From RHKX01 sp963820055 (GTDB lineage Bacteria > Actinomycetota > Thermoleophilia > Solirubrobacterales > 70-9): DNA of 64,000 nt. Positions 29,368-39,109 of this stretch are shown here, one piece after another. Location of the stretch: NCBI GenBank assembly GCA_963820055.1, contig CAWFYJ010000003.1, positions 682,001 to 746,000 of the forward strand, written 5' to 3'. Every line of letters starts with the position of its first letter. Positions within the stretch are counted from its first letter, which is position 1. A program made the position numbers and the translations under genes. The notes below the pieces were generated by a model. The model saw only the letters and a program-made list of their open reading frames with translations, was not told the origin of the DNA and made no database searches.

Positions 29368-30756
29368 TCACTTGTCTTCGTTTTCCTTGGCTTTCCGCTC
29401 GGCGAAACCCTCGATGTTGGTCTGCCGCGCTCGCGCGATTCCGAGGGCTCCCGGAGGGACGTCCTCGTCGATCACCGAACCGGCGCCAGTGTAGGCGGAA
29501 TCGCCGATCTCGACGGGCGCAATCAATGTGGTGTCGACGCTGGTTCTCGCACCATGCCCGATCTTTGTCCTGTTCTTGACGTATCCGTCGTAGTTGGCGG
29601 TGATCGTCGCGGCCCCGAGGTTGGTTCCGTCGCCGACGTCGGCATCGCCGATGTAGGACAGGTGCGGGACCTTCGTCCCGGCCCCGATCCGCGAGTTCTT
29701 GATCTCGACGAACGTCCCCGCCTTGGCTCCCTCGGCCAGCTCGGCCTTCGGCCGCAGGTAGGCGAACGGGCCGACGTTGCAACGGTCACCGACCGCGCAC
29801 TCGACCAGGTAGGAGTGCGGGACGTGGACGTCGCCGCCGAGCCGCGAATCGATGATCGTCGTGTGCGGGCCGACGACCGAGCCGCTGCCGACCGCCGTCG
29901 CGCCGATCAGCGAGCAGCCGGGCTCGATCCGGACGTCGGGCTCGATCGCCACGTCGACCTCGATCCAGGTCGATGCGGGATCGACGACGGTTACGCCGGC
30001 GAGCATGTGGCGCTCGAGGATCTGGCGCCGCGCCTCGGCCTCGATCACCGCCAGGTCGACGCGCGAGTTGACGCCGAGGATGACGTTCGGGTCGTCGGAG
30101 ACGTGCGCGGCGACGTGCCCGCCGGCCGCCTTCAGCAGCGGCAGCACGTCGGGGAGGTAGTACTCGCCCTGGGCGTTGTCGTTCGAAAGCTCAGGGAGAA
30201 CCGCGGCGACGGCCGGGCCGTCGAAGGCGTAGATGCCGGAGTTGATCTCGCGGATCTCGAGCTCCTCGGCGGTCGCATCGCCGGACGCCTTGGCCTCGAC
30301 GATCTTCTCGACCTCCGTGCCGTCGGCGCTGCGGACGACGCGGCCGTAGGAGCCGGCGTCGTCGAGCACGGCGGTCACCACGGTTGCCGCGGCACCGCTG
30401 CGCTCGTGGGTTGCGAGCAGGTCGGCGATCATCTCCGCCGAGACGAGCGGGACGTCACCGGAGAGGACGACCACGGTCTCAGACTCGCCGACCAGGTCCG
30501 CGGCGGCACGAAGCGCGCCGCCGGTGCCGTTCGCCTCCGGCTGAGGGATCGTCTCGATCCCATCGGGCAGGGCGCCGGAGATGTCGCGGTCCGGCGAGAC
30601 GATCACGCCGATCCGCCCCGCCCCCGCCTCGCGGGCGGCCTCGATCGGCCAGGCGACGAGCGCGCGCCCGCAGACCGGGTGAAGCACCTTGGGCACGGCG
30701 GACTTCATCCGCGTGCCCTGACCCGCGGCCATGATCAGGACTGTCGGAGCACTCAC
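29368..30756 (-). CDS. glmU: bifunctional GlmU: GlcNAc-1-phosphate uridylyltransferase / acetyltransferase
   Basis: 462 aa. N-terminal nucleotidyltransferase: VLIMAAGQGTRMKSAVPKVL, GDVPLVS, NGTGGAL and EINSGIYAFDG; C-terminal left-handed hexapeptide helix with GPFAYLRP, FVEIKNSRIGAGTKVPHL (catalytic His) and GAATITANYDG. Produces UDP-GlcNAc for peptidoglycan. GTG 30756 is proposed as start because TACGAT ends seven bases before; ATG 30765 lies inside that box. Confidence 0.95.
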   Translation of the reverse strand: MSAPTVLIMAAGQGTRMKSAVPKVLHPVCGRALVAWPIEAAREAGAGRIGVIVSPDRDISGALPDGIETIPQPEANGTGGALRAAADLVGESETVVVLSGDVPLVSAEMIADLLATHERSGAAATVVTAVLDDAGSYGRVVRSADGTEVEKIVEAKASGDATAEELEIREINSGIYAFDGPAVAAVLPELSNDNAQGEYYLPDVLPLLKAAGGHVAAHVSDDPNVILGVNSRVDLAVIEAEARRQILERHMLAGVTVVDPASTWIEVDVAIEPDVRIEPGCSLIGATAVGSGSVVGPHTTIIDSRLGGDVHVPHSYLVECAVGDRCNVGPFAYLRPKAELAEGAKAGTFVEIKNSRIGAGTKVPHLSYIGDADVGDGTNLGAATITANYDGYVKNRTKIGHGARTSVDTTLIAPVEIGDSAYTGAGSVIDEDVPPGALGIARARQTNIEGFAERKAKENEDK

Positions 30757-30763
30757 TCGCCGC

Positions 30764-30769
30764 ATCGTA
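30764..30769 (-). promoter_or_regulatory. leaderless-type -10 box TACGAT of glmU-prs
   Basis: Overlaps the annotated-looking ATG at 30765 and sits seven bases before GTG 30756. Confidence 0.5.
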
Positions 30770-30788
30770 TTGCGGCAGCGCTAATCGG

Positions 30789-31547
30789 TCAGGCCGCTCT
30801 TTCGTCGCTGGCAGCCCGCTCCCGCTCGTAGGCCCGGACCCACTTGCGGATCGCGTTGTCGGTGACGCCATATTTGCGCCCGACGGCGACGTAGCCCGAC
30901 GCCTCGATCTCGGCGATGAGCTGCTCGTAGGGCGGGCGGTCCGCCTTACGTCGATTCGGCCGGGATCGATTCGTCTGTGCCACTCGCTGCCCGCACTCTC
31001 TTGAGCAATACCTCTGCCGATTCCGCTTTGGCATGAAAGTGCCCCCACACAGCAGACACGTGCGCTCGACCAGCGGCTGGCGCAAAGCGCGGCCGCAATG
31101 AGTTGGAAGCGTCGCGGCGCAGTTCGGGCAGACGATTCGAAGGTTCTCGATCCGATTGTCGTTCCGGATCCCGTTGATGTGATCAAGGATCAGCCCGATG
31201 CGCTTGCCACGCCAGAGCTCCCCTTGTCCACAGAGCTCACATTGCCGGGTCTTGAGCCCTTCGTCGTAAAGGCGGCGCTTGAGATTGGATCGGCTGTACG
31301 AAGAACCCTCGACGAGCACTTCGCTCAGCGAGTTGGGTTCACGGGAGATTGCTTTTCGCCGAGCGAAGTCGGGATCGAAATGGCTGCAGTCGATGCCCCA
31401 TTTCGCGATGTACTTCTTGATCGTCGCTGGATTGCCGCCCGTCGGGCAGTAGCCGAGATTACGAAGCGTCTCCGTAAGACTGAGCGAGACCGTGACGGCA
31501 TCCTGAAGGTCTTCTCGGGTGAATCCAGGTCGTCCTGACACGAACAC
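30789..31547 (-). CDS. HNH endonuclease-like DNA-binding protein, lower GC than neighbours
   Basis: 252 aa. An N-terminal helical domain (about 10-60, LSLTETLRNLGYCP then ATIKKYIAKWGIDCSHF), an HNH nuclease fold (ILDHINGIRNDNRIENLRIV, with H123, N131 and zinc cysteines C103/C106/C140/C143), a second zinc finger (C164, C167, C181, C185), and a C-terminal helix-turn-helix (VGRKYGVTDNAIRKWVRAY). The arrangement is that of phage- and intron-associated HNH proteins. Two 60-base lines inside it count 53% and 58% G+C against 78% in a line of the helicase gene, a sign of transfer. It sits 32 bases from tRNA-Gln, a common integration neighbourhood; no attachment repeats are seen. Confidence 0.82.
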   Translation of the reverse strand: MFVSGRPGFTREDLQDAVTVSLSLTETLRNLGYCPTGGNPATIKKYIAKWGIDCSHFDPDFARRKAISREPNSLSEVLVEGSSYSRSNLKRRLYDEGLKTRQCELCGQGELWRGKRIGLILDHINGIRNDNRIENLRIVCPNCAATLPTHCGRALRQPLVERTCLLCGGTFMPKRNRQRYCSRECGQRVAQTNRSRPNRRKADRPPYEQLIAEIEASGYVAVGRKYGVTDNAIRKWVRAYERERAASDERAA

Positions 31548-31578
31548 ATGTTCGCATCGGAACCGGACGGAATATCTA

Positions 31579-31649
31579 CTGGGGAGCCCGGATTCGAACC
31601 GGGATAGCTGACTCCAAAGGTCAGAGTCTTGCCATTAGACGACTCCCCA
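31579..31649 (-). tRNA. tRNA-Gln (UUG)
   Basis: Complete cloverleaf on the minus strand: acceptor TGGGGAG/CTCCCCA, D arm, anticodon stem CTGAC/GTCAG with loop CTTTGGA (anticodon TTG), T arm CCCGG-TTCGAAT-CCGGG. CCA is not encoded. Confidence 0.95.
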
Positions 31650-31682
31650 ACGTGCCCAATTCTCGCACCCGCAGGAGCGGTA

Positions 31683-32958
31683 TCAGTCCCGCTTGCCGCG
31701 CCCCGACTTCTCGCCCTTCGCCCGGGCCTCCTTCGCCGGGCCGCCGGGCGCCGGGATGCCGAGGACGCGCATCGCCTTGAGGCCGAGGCCGAGCTTCTCG
31801 CGGCCCTCGGTCGAGCTCAGGTCGTGGCCGCAGAGCTCGCGGACGCGCTCGAGGCGGTAGCGGACGGTGTGGCGATGGGTGAAGAGGGTCTCGGCGGTCG
31901 GCGTGACGTTGCCGTCGTTGTCGAGGTAGGCCTCGACGGTCGCGACCAGCTCGGTCTCGTACTGGTCGTCGTAGGCGGCGAGCGGGTGCGACGGTCTCGT
32001 CGAAGAAGCGCTCGAGCTCGGCGGGGTCCTCGCTCATCGCCGGCAGCAGGAGGCGGTAGGAGCCGGTCTCCTCGAAGGCGAGCGGGGAGCGGTCCTCGGA
32101 CTCGGCGACGTTGGCGGCCATCAGCGCCTCCTTGCCGGCGCGGTAGACCTGCGAGGCGTCCTCGGCGTGGCGGCTGAAGCCGATCGCCAGCGAGAAGCCG
32201 GAGAGCGAACGGCGCAGCTCGTCCTCGATCGACTTGGCGGCCCGCTCGATCGGGCCGGCGTCGGCGGCGGGAAGCAGCATGGCCACCTCGCCGCGCTCCT
32301 CGTTCGTCATCGCCGCCAGGGCGCCGCTGCTGCCGGAGCGGACGGCGCGCAGCGTCAGCGTCAGGACGCGGGCGCGCCAGTCGCCCGTCTGGGTCGCCTG
32401 CGGGGCGGCCCGGGCGATGACGACGCCGGCGCCGCCCGACAGGTCACTGCCGAGGTCGTTGGCCCGCGAGCGGATCTCCTCGGGGTCGGCGAGGCGTCTC
32501 TCGAGGACGGAGCGCAGGAAGTCGCCGGCGGCCTCGTCGCTCGCCCACTCCGGGGAGCGGGCACGCTCGACCTCGAGGCCGAGCAGCGTCGTCACCATCC
32601 GCAGCCCCGCGGGGGCGCCGTCGGCCCCACCCGGCCGCCGATAGCGGAGCTCGCCCACGGCGACGTCGGCCACCCGCAACTCCGTCGTACTGACGTCGGC
32701 GGCGCCGGCGAGGAGCTTCTCCTCCTCGGCGCCCGACGATGCGGCAACGGCGAGCACGGCGCTGGAACGGTCGATCAGGGCGAGGCTGGCGCCGAGGGCG
32801 GCCGCAGCGGCGCGCGCGACGGCGGGCAGCCCGGCACCCGACTCGATCGCCTCCGAGAGCGCCTCGAGCGATCCGGCCGAGCCGCTCCCGCGGTCCGAAG
32901 CGGGCGCGGTCCCTTCGTCGGCGGCAGCCGGTTCTGTCGTCTTCGATCCCACGGGCAC
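31683..32958 (-). CDS. PucR/CdaR-family transcriptional regulator, interrupted by a frameshift
   Basis: About 424 aa when corrected. An Ala-rich sensor-like N-terminal half, a GGDEF-like CdaR middle domain (IERAAKSIEDELRRSLSGFSL, given in outline), then the PucR-type C-terminal helix-turn-helix (VEAYLDNDGNVTPTAETLFTHRHTVRYRLER, split across residues about 355-385) followed by a Lys-rich tail. The two parts are in different frames; one extra C in the CCC run at 31984-31986 explains it. GTG 32958 is preferred because TACTAT ends six bases before it. Confidence 0.8.
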
Positions 32959-32964
32959 CGACAG

Positions 32965-32970
32965 ATAGTA
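32965..32970 (-). promoter_or_regulatory. leaderless-type -10 box TACTAT
   Basis: Six bases from GTG 32958 of the PucR-like regulator; no ribosome site. Confidence 0.5.
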
Positions 32971-33022
32971 GGGCGGCACAGGTGGCCCGCAGGCCGCCGC
33001 GATCGGCGCGGAACCGGCTTTC

Positions 33023-33256
33023 TCAGCCGAACAGCGTCGAGATGTCGTCCCAGTAGTAGACGATCGCCACGCCGATCGCGAGGCCCACTCCGACGAGCGC
33101 GACGAGCACGATCAGCGACAGCGCCGCCGCCGTCGCCTTCTCCCAGCCGCGCGAGAACGAGCCGATCGCGGGGACGAGGATCAGGGTGGTGAAGGCGATC
33201 AGTGTGATCAGCCCGGCACCGGCGAAGATCATCACCTCAGGGGACATCGGATTCAT
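33023..33256 (-). CDS. small two-helix membrane protein
   Basis: 77 aa with two hydrophobic segments (about 9-31 and 43-68) joined by a short charged loop (SRGWEKA). Overlaps the end of the DedA-PAP2 gene by 20 bases (or starts at ATG 33247). No family recognised; position makes it the last gene of the metG-tatD-rsmA-ispE-dedA run. Confidence 0.65.
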   Translation of the reverse strand: MNPMSPEVMIFAGAGLITLIAFTTLILVPAIGSFSRGWEKATAAALSLIVLVALVGVGLAIGVAIVYYWDDISTLFG

Positions 33257-34719
33257 TCTGCCGGAAGTGGACGACGACGACCGCGATCGCGGACAGCAGG
33301 GCGAAGATTCCGACCCCCAGCGCCCAGCCGCCCGAGACGTCGCTCATGTAGTGGACGCCGAGGTAGACCCGGCTCAGCCCGATCGCCGCCGTCAGCAGCA
33401 GGCCGGCGACGACGAGCGCCGTCCCGCGGCGCATGCCCGGCCGCAGCCGGATCGCCACCGTCAGCGCGATCCACACGTAGACGACCGAGTGCGAGGCGTG
33501 GCCGCTCGGATACGAGTAGCCGGGAGCGTCGATCAGCCCGTCGGCGGGTCGCGGTCGCGCGACCGCATCCTTGATCAGGTCGGTGCCCCAGAGGATCGCG
33601 ATCGTCCCGACGACGAGCACGATCAGCTCGGCCCACGCCCGTTGCGCGACCAGCCAGACGGCCGTTGCGAGCCCGACGATCACGATCGCCTCCCAGGAGC
33701 CGAGCGCGGTCACGCCCTTGGCGATCGTCGTCAGCCAGTCGGTCCGGATGTGGCCGACGAAGTCGGCCGCGGTCGTGTCGCCCGTCGTCGGCCCCGGCGT
33801 CTCGTCGACGGACGAGCGCGTAGGCGATCGCGACGTAGCTGCCGACGGCGAGCGCCGCGAGCGCGGTCGTGAACTCGAGCCCGAGGCCGCCCGGGGTCAG
33901 GCGGTCGGCGACGAAGCGCGCCTGCGGGCTGAGCCGGCGCCCGAGCGCGACCAGGTTGCGCAGCACCGGACGCTCCTCCATCTCGGCGACCAGCTTCTTC
34001 CGGTTCTGCGGCTGCTTGATCCAGCGCCAGCCGACGATCCCGCCGACGATCAGCGCCACGATCACCGCGAAGGCGAGGAGCGCGTGCTCGGAGTTGCTGA
34101 GGACCGCGTCGATGTTCTTCGAGGCGTAGTAGCCGAGCAGCGTGAAGAGCGTCGCCCACAGCCCGGTGCCGAGGATGCTGTACGGCGCCAGCTGGCGATA
34201 CGGCATGCCCGAGCTGCCGGCCACGAACGGCGCCAGGGCGCGGACGAGGCCGATGAACCGCCCGATCAGGATCGTCTTGCCGCCGTGCTTGGCGAAGTAA
34301 TCCTCGACCTGGCCGAACCGCTCCGGCGTGATCCGCAGCTTCGGCCCGTGCTTGATGACCCAGTCGCGGCCGAGCCGATCGCCGAGCAGATAGCTGCACG
34401 TGTCGCCGAGGAAGGCCGAGAACCAGACGATGCCGATCGTCAGCACGACCGAGGTCGAGCCCTGCCCGGCGACGGCGCCGGCGAGGACGACGACCGTCTC
34501 CCCCGGCGCCACCAACCCGACGAACGCCCCCGTCTCGAGGAAGGCCAGCAGGCCGACGATCAGATACGTCCACGACCCGAGCGAGCCGGACGCGTCCTCG
34601 AGCAGCTTCTGCGCGTCGATGTCGGGGAGCGCCCGCTTGATCAACTGGTAGGCGACGATGATCGCGACGACGACCGCGACGATCTTCAGCCAGTCCTTGC
34701 GCTTGCGCGGCAGCTCCAT
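33237..34719 (-). CDS. DedA (SNARE-associated) - PAP2 phosphatase fusion, interrupted by a frameshift
   Basis: About 493 aa when corrected. N-terminal DedA domain with FVGLVAPGETVVVLAG, FLGDTCSYLLGDRLGR and GRFIGLVRALAPFVAGSSGM (the conserved membrane-embedded acid and arginines). The C-terminal PAP2 domain carries KDAVARPRPADG, PSGHASHS and SRVYLGVHYMSDVSGGW, the three phosphatase motifs. An extra G at about 33813 in CTC-G-TCC breaks the frame between them. The fused protein probably moves and dephosphorylates a polyprenyl or lipid phosphate. ATG 34719 overlaps the ispE stop by one base. Confidence 0.85.
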
Positions 34720-35582
34720 CAGACGCCCTCCACCGAGCTCGCCACGAGCGCCTCGTGTCCCGCCCCCCGCAGCTCGGCCGCGGCCGTGACCGCCGCGTCG
34801 CGGTCCTCGAACAACCCGACCGCGGTCGGCCCCGACCCGGTGACGAGCGAGACCGGCGCGCCGACGTCGTCAAGCATTTCCAGCGCCGCGCCGATCGACG
34901 GCCGCAGCGACAGGGCCGCCGGCGCGAGGTCGTTGACGAGCAACGAGGCGTAGTCGAGCGGGTGGACGCCCGGCCCGGCGGCGGCGAGCACCCGGCGGCG
35001 CGCGTCGAGCATCCGCTCCGGGCTGCGCGTCGTCCCGAGCCGGTCGGCCTCGGCGTAGACCGCCGGTGTCGACAGCCCCTCCGGATCGGGAATCAGGACG
35101 GCCGCGAAAGGGTGCACGGGCGGGAGCGGCGTCAGCTCCTCGCCGGCCCCGCCGACGAGATAGATCGCGGGCGCCAGCTGCGAGCTGACGTCGGCGCCGA
35201 GGCTCCGCGCGATCCCCCCGATCACCTCATCCGGCAACTCGCCGCGCGCGAGGCGGAGCACGGCCGCGGCGTCGGCGCTGCCGCCGCCGAGGCCTGCGGC
35301 GACCGGGATGACCTTCTCGACCTCGATCCGCATCGGCGGGTGCTCCCAGCCGGCGTCGCGCAGGGCGGCCAGCGCCCGCTCGGTGAGGTCCGGCCCCTCG
35401 ACGTCCCCGATGCCGGCGACGACGACCTGGTCCGACTCCGCCTCGCTGACGACCATCCGGTCGGCGAGCGAGAGCGGCACGAAGAGCGAGCAGAGCTCGT
35501 GGAGGCCGTCGTCGCGGACGGGGCCGACGTACAGGCAGAGGTTCAGCTTCGCCGGCGCGAACATCTCGAACGACCGGCTCAC
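34719..35582 (-). CDS. ispE: 4-diphosphocytidyl-2-C-methyl-D-erythritol kinase
   Basis: 287 aa GHMP kinase of the MEP isoprenoid pathway. APAKLNLCLYVGPVRDDGLHEL at the start and the ATP loop PVAAGLGGGSADAAAVLR (about 95-112) are diagnostic; SLVTGSGPTAVGLFED near the end is motif 3. GTG 35582 overlaps the rsmA stop (GTGA); ATG 35564 is the alternative. Confidence 0.94.
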   Translation of the reverse strand: MSRSFEMFAPAKLNLCLYVGPVRDDGLHELCSLFVPLSLADRMVVSEAESDQVVVAGIGDVEGPDLTERALAALRDAGWEHPPMRIEVEKVIPVAAGLGGGSADAAAVLRLARGELPDEVIGGIARSLGADVSSQLAPAIYLVGGAGEELTPLPPVHPFAAVLIPDPEGLSTPAVYAEADRLGTTRSPERMLDARRRVLAAAGPGVHPLDYASLLVNDLAPAALSLRPSIGAALEMLDDVGAPVSLVTGSGPTAVGLFEDRDAAVTAAAELRGAGHEALVASSVEGV

Positions 35583-36394
35583 GCGATCCCCTCGGCGACG
35601 GCGAGCAGCTGCTCGGGGGTGAGCATCTCGGCCCTGATGCCGTCCGGCAACCCGAGCCCGGACAGCACCTCGCGGCTGCGATGGCGGATCTCCGCCGAGC
35701 GCGGACGGGGCGCCGGCAGCCCCTGCTGCTCGGCCTCCTGCTCGCGGCGCCGGACCGCCATCTCCAGCGACCGCGGCAGCGCCTTGCGCCGGTGGGCGAA
35801 CGCGTCGCGGATCAGCTGCGCGGCGCCGGGATCGATCGCCGGGCGACGGCGCTGCAGCGACAGGACGGCCGAGTCGACCCGGGGGCGCGGCGTGAACACG
35901 GCGGGATCGACCTTGCGCAGCATCCGCACGTCGCAGCTCAATTGGACGACCGCGCTCGGCGAGCCATAGGAGCGCGTTCCCGGGCGGGCGCGCAGGCGCT
36001 CGGCGATCTCGCGCTGCACCATCACGGTCCAGCGCCCGAGCGACGGCAGCTCGGCGATCGTGCGAAGGATCAGAGGCGTGGCCACCGAGTAGGGAAGATT
36101 GGCGACCATCGCGGTCGGAGCGGGCTCGAGCGCGCCCAGGTCGGCCTTCATCGCGTCGCCCCAGACGATCCCGACGCCGGGGTGGGCGGCCTCGATCCGC
36201 CCGAGCGGCTCGCGCAGGCGCTCGTCGAGCTCGATCACGTGCAGCGTCGCGACCTTCTCCGCGAGCCGCTCGGTCAGCACCCCCTCCCCCCCGCCGACCT
36301 CCAGCACGACATCGCCGGGGTCGAGCGCCGCGTCCGTCACGATCGCCTCGAGCAGGTTGGAGTCGGCGAGGAAGTTCTGGCCTAGCCGGACCAT
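35579..36394 (-). CDS. rsmA: 16S rRNA dimethyladenosine transferase RsmA/KsgA
   Basis: 271 aa. LGQNFLADSNLLEAIV, SAM-binding VVLEVGGGEGVLTERL, the catalytic MVANLPYSVATPLIL and VFTPRPRVDSAVLSL are all present. Methylates the two adjacent adenines in helix 45. Overlaps the end of tatD by 13 bases. Confidence 0.95.
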   Translation of the reverse strand: MVRLGQNFLADSNLLEAIVTDAALDPGDVVLEVGGGEGVLTERLAEKVATLHVIELDERLREPLGRIEAAHPGVGIVWGDAMKADLGALEPAPTAMVANLPYSVATPLILRTIAELPSLGRWTVMVQREIAERLRARPGTRSYGSPSAVVQLSCDVRMLRKVDPAVFTPRPRVDSAVLSLQRRRPAIDPGAAQLIRDAFAHRRKALPRSLEMAVRRREQEAEQQGLPAPRPRSAEIRHRSREVLSGLGLPDGIRAEMLTPEQLLAVAEGIA

Positions 36395-37164
36395 CCGAAC
36401 AGCCTCGCCGCGTTCTCGGAAACGATCGCATCGAGTCGCTCGTACCCGATTCCCCGTGCCTCAGCGACGACCTCGGCCGTGTGAGTGACGTTGGCCGGGC
36501 TGTTCGGCTTGCCGCGCACGACCTGCGGCGCGAGGAACGGGCTGTCCGTCTCGACCAGCAGCAGGTGCTCGGGAATCAGGGTCGCCGCCACGCGCAGCCC
36601 CTCCGACTTCGGGTAGGTGACATTGCCGGCGAACGAGACGTGCCAGCCCCGCTCGGCGGCCTCCTCGGCCCGCTCCGGCGTCGCCGAGAAGCAGTGGAGG
36701 ATCACGTCGACGCCGTCGGCCTCGGCGGCGAGCAGCTCGTAGCAGTCGGCGACGGCGCGGCCGGCCCCAGGCCCGCTCGAGTCGCGGACGTGGATGACGA
36801 GCGGCAGGCGCGTCCGCCGGGCGATCCCGATCTGCGCCTCGAACGCCCGCACCTGGGCCTCCTCGGAGGCGTTGTCGCGGTAGTAGTCGAGACCCGTCTC
36901 GCCGATCGCCCGGACGACGTCCTCCTGCGCGAGCGCCTCGATCGCGGCGGCGGCCTCGTCGTCGAAGCCCTCGGCCGAGTTCGGGTGCCGCCCGACGGCG
37001 GCGAAGACGCCCTCGAACTCCTGCGCGGCGCGAACCGCCTCGAGGTTCGACGCCTCGTCGAGCCCGATCGTCAGGATCCGATCGACCCCCACCCGGCGCG
37101 CATCGGCGACCAGCTCGGCGTCCGGCGGGTCGCAGACCCCGAGGTGTGCGTGGCTGTCGATCAC
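36382..37164 (-). CDS. TatD family metal-dependent deoxyribonuclease
   Basis: 260 aa TIM-barrel hydrolase. Metal ligands: IDSHAHL at the start, GETGLDYY, PLVIHVRDS, VILHCFSA and LVETDSPFLAP. Acts as a 3'-5' exonuclease in repair and RNA quality control. GTG 37164 overlaps the metG stop. The order metG-tatD-rsmA-ispE is widely conserved. Confidence 0.93.
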   Translation of the reverse strand: MIDSHAHLGVCDPPDAELVADARRVGVDRILTIGLDEASNLEAVRAAQEFEGVFAAVGRHPNSAEGFDDEAAAAIEALAQEDVVRAIGETGLDYYRDNASEEAQVRAFEAQIGIARRTRLPLVIHVRDSSGPGAGRAVADCYELLAAEADGVDVILHCFSATPERAEEAAERGWHVSFAGNVTYPKSEGLRVAATLIPEHLLLVETDSPFLAPQVVRGKPNSPANVTHTAEVVAEARGIGYERLDAIVSENAARLFGWSG

Positions 37165-38673
37165 CTGGCCTCCAGCTTCGGGAACAACGGCGCGATCCGT
37201 TCGACGCTCTGGCCGCCGCCACGCGCCCCGAACGACGAGATCCCGCGACCCTCTTCGGCGAGGGCGCCGAGGAGGACGTCGGAGGAGCGCGGCACGTAGG
37301 GGTGGAGCAGCAGCGTGACGACCCGCAGTCCCTCCGCGAGGTTGTAGAGGACGCGATCGAGGTCGCCGGCCCGCTCGTCGTCCTTGGCCAGCTCCCAGGG
37401 CTTCTGCTCCTCGACGTAGCGGTTGAGGCGCCGGACCGCGCCCCAGCAGACCTCGAGTGCACGGCTGATCTCGGTCCGGTCGAGCAACCCGGCGACGAGG
37501 ATCTCGATCCCGCCGAGGCCGCCCTCCCCGTCGGCGAGAGCCGGGTCGACATCGGCGTCCGGCACGACGCCGTCCCGGTAGCGATCGATCATCGCCAACA
37601 CGCGGCTCGCAAGGTTGCCGAAATCGTTGGCCAGCTCGGTCTCGTAGCGCGCCTCGAACCCCGCCGTCGAGATCGAGCCGTCCTGGCCGAAGCTGACCTC
37701 GCGGAAGCAGTAGAAGCGCAGCGCGTCGGAGCCGAACTGCTCGATCACCTGGAACGGGTCGAGGACGTTGCCGAGCGACTTCGACATCTTCTTCTCGCCC
37801 ATCAGCAGATAGCCGTGGACGTACATCCGCTTCGGCAGCGGCAGCTCGGCGGCCATCAGCAGCGCCGGCCAGTAGACCGAGTGGAACTTGATGATGTCCT
37901 TGGCCATCACATGCAGGTTGGCCGGCCAGAAGCGGTCGGTCAGATCCTCGCCGGGACGCGCGAACGAGAGCGCCGTGTAGTAGTTGAGGAGCGCGTCGAA
38001 CCAGACGTACATGACCTGCTCGGGGTCCCACGGCAGCGGCACCCCCCACTTCAGCTTCGCGCGGGACGAGCGAGACGTCCTGGAGGCCGCCGCGGATGAA
38101 CGAGAGCGCCTCGTTGCGCCGGAAGTCGGGCGCCACGAAGTCCGGCTGCTCCTCGTAGAGCCGGAGCAGATCGCCCTCGAAGGACGAGAGCCTGAAGAAC
38201 CAGTTCTGCTCGGTGACGATCTCGAGCACGATCTCGTGGATCGGGCAGGTGTTGCCCGGGCCGAGCTCGGTCGGCGTCTTGAAGTCGGCGCAGCGCGGGC
38301 AGTAGTAGCCCTCGTAGGTGCCCTCGTAGACGTGCCCGTTGTCGTGGACGCGCTGGATCACCTCCTGGACCTTCTTCGTGTGCCGCTCGTCGCTGGTCCT
38401 GATGAAGAAGTCGTTGGAGACGTCGATCTTGGGCATCAGGTCGAGGAACCGCTGCGCGTTGCGGTCGGCGAGCTCGCGCGGGGTCACCCCCTCGCGCTCG
38501 GCGGCCTGCGCGACCGGCTCGCCGTGCTCGTCGGTCCCGGTCAGGAAGAACACGTCCTCGCCCCGCTGGCGCATGTGCCGGGCGAGGATGTCGGCGCCGA
38601 TGGTCGTGTACGCATGGCCGAGATGGGGCTCGGCGTTGACGTAGTAGATCGGCGTGGTGACGTAGAAGGACAT
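37161..38673 (-). CDS. metG: methionyl-tRNA synthetase, frameshifted in this sequence
   Basis: About 503 aa when corrected. Class I: TPIYYVNAEPHLGHAYTTI holds the HIGH-type motif (HLGH), MGEKKMSKSLGN the KMSKS motif; cysteines of a zinc knuckle in YCPRCADF. The first frame runs through FIRGGLQDVSL and the second resumes with SRAKLKWGVPLPWDPEQV; an extra G at about 38067 in CTC-G-TCC accounts for the break, and without it the family's conserved segment is restored perfectly. As MetG is essential and no second copy is in view, a sequence error is likely. TAGTCT ends eight bases before ATG 38673. Confidence 0.93.
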
Positions 38674-38681
38674 CGCAAGAG

Positions 38682-38687
38682 AGACTA
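38682..38687 (-). promoter_or_regulatory. leaderless-type -10 box TAGTCT of metG
   Basis: Eight bases from the metG ATG, with no ribosome site; suggests a separate promoter for the metG operon. Confidence 0.55.
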
Positions 38688-38728
38688 TTCGGGGCGTGAA
38701 GGGACCGAGGGCGGGGTCCGGCGGCGCC

Positions 38729-39109
38729 CTACGAGATCGAGGGCACGACCGCGAAGCCGACCGCGAGCGCGAGGTCGCGGGCGACGGCGAGACCGCTGAC
38801 CCGCGAGCCGCCGCCGAAGCACGCACACGGCGCGCCGACCTGCCCGCGCAGCAGCGCCGAGCCGAGCGTCAGGGCGAACAGCAGCATCAGTGCCGCCGCC
38901 AGATAGGCGGCGCGGTCGCTGCCCGCCGCGACGCCCATGGCGAGGGCCGCCTCGGCGACGACGGTGATCGTCCACGCGATCCGCCGCGAGACGGGCGTCG
39001 CGAACCCGAAGGTCGCCATCGCCGCGGTGCTGGCTCGGGCGTCGGCGAGCTTCGACGCCGACGACCAGGCGAGGACGGCGGCGAGCGCGAGCCGGAGGGC
39101 GAGGCCCAT
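38729..39109 (-). CDS. MauE/DoxX-like membrane protein
   Basis: 126 aa with four membrane helices. SASKLADARAS after the first helix and the APCACFGGGSRVS cysteine loop near residues 96-108 are typical of the MauE group, which supports disulfide formation in periplasmic partners. ATG 39109 overlaps the helicase stop by one base (TGATG). Confidence 0.75.
   Translation of the reverse strand: MGLALRLALAAVLAWSSASKLADARASTAAMATFGFATPVSRRIAWTITVVAEAALAMGVAAGSDRAAYLAAALMLLFALTLGSALLRGQVGAPCACFGGGSRVSGLAVARDLALAVGFAVVPSIS

Noticed and set aside
36382..38826. Apparent MetG-TatD fusion in one frame
   Set aside because: The middle third is out-of-frame MetG; joining frames at 38067 gives a normal MetG ending at 37161 and a separate TatD starting at GTG 37164.
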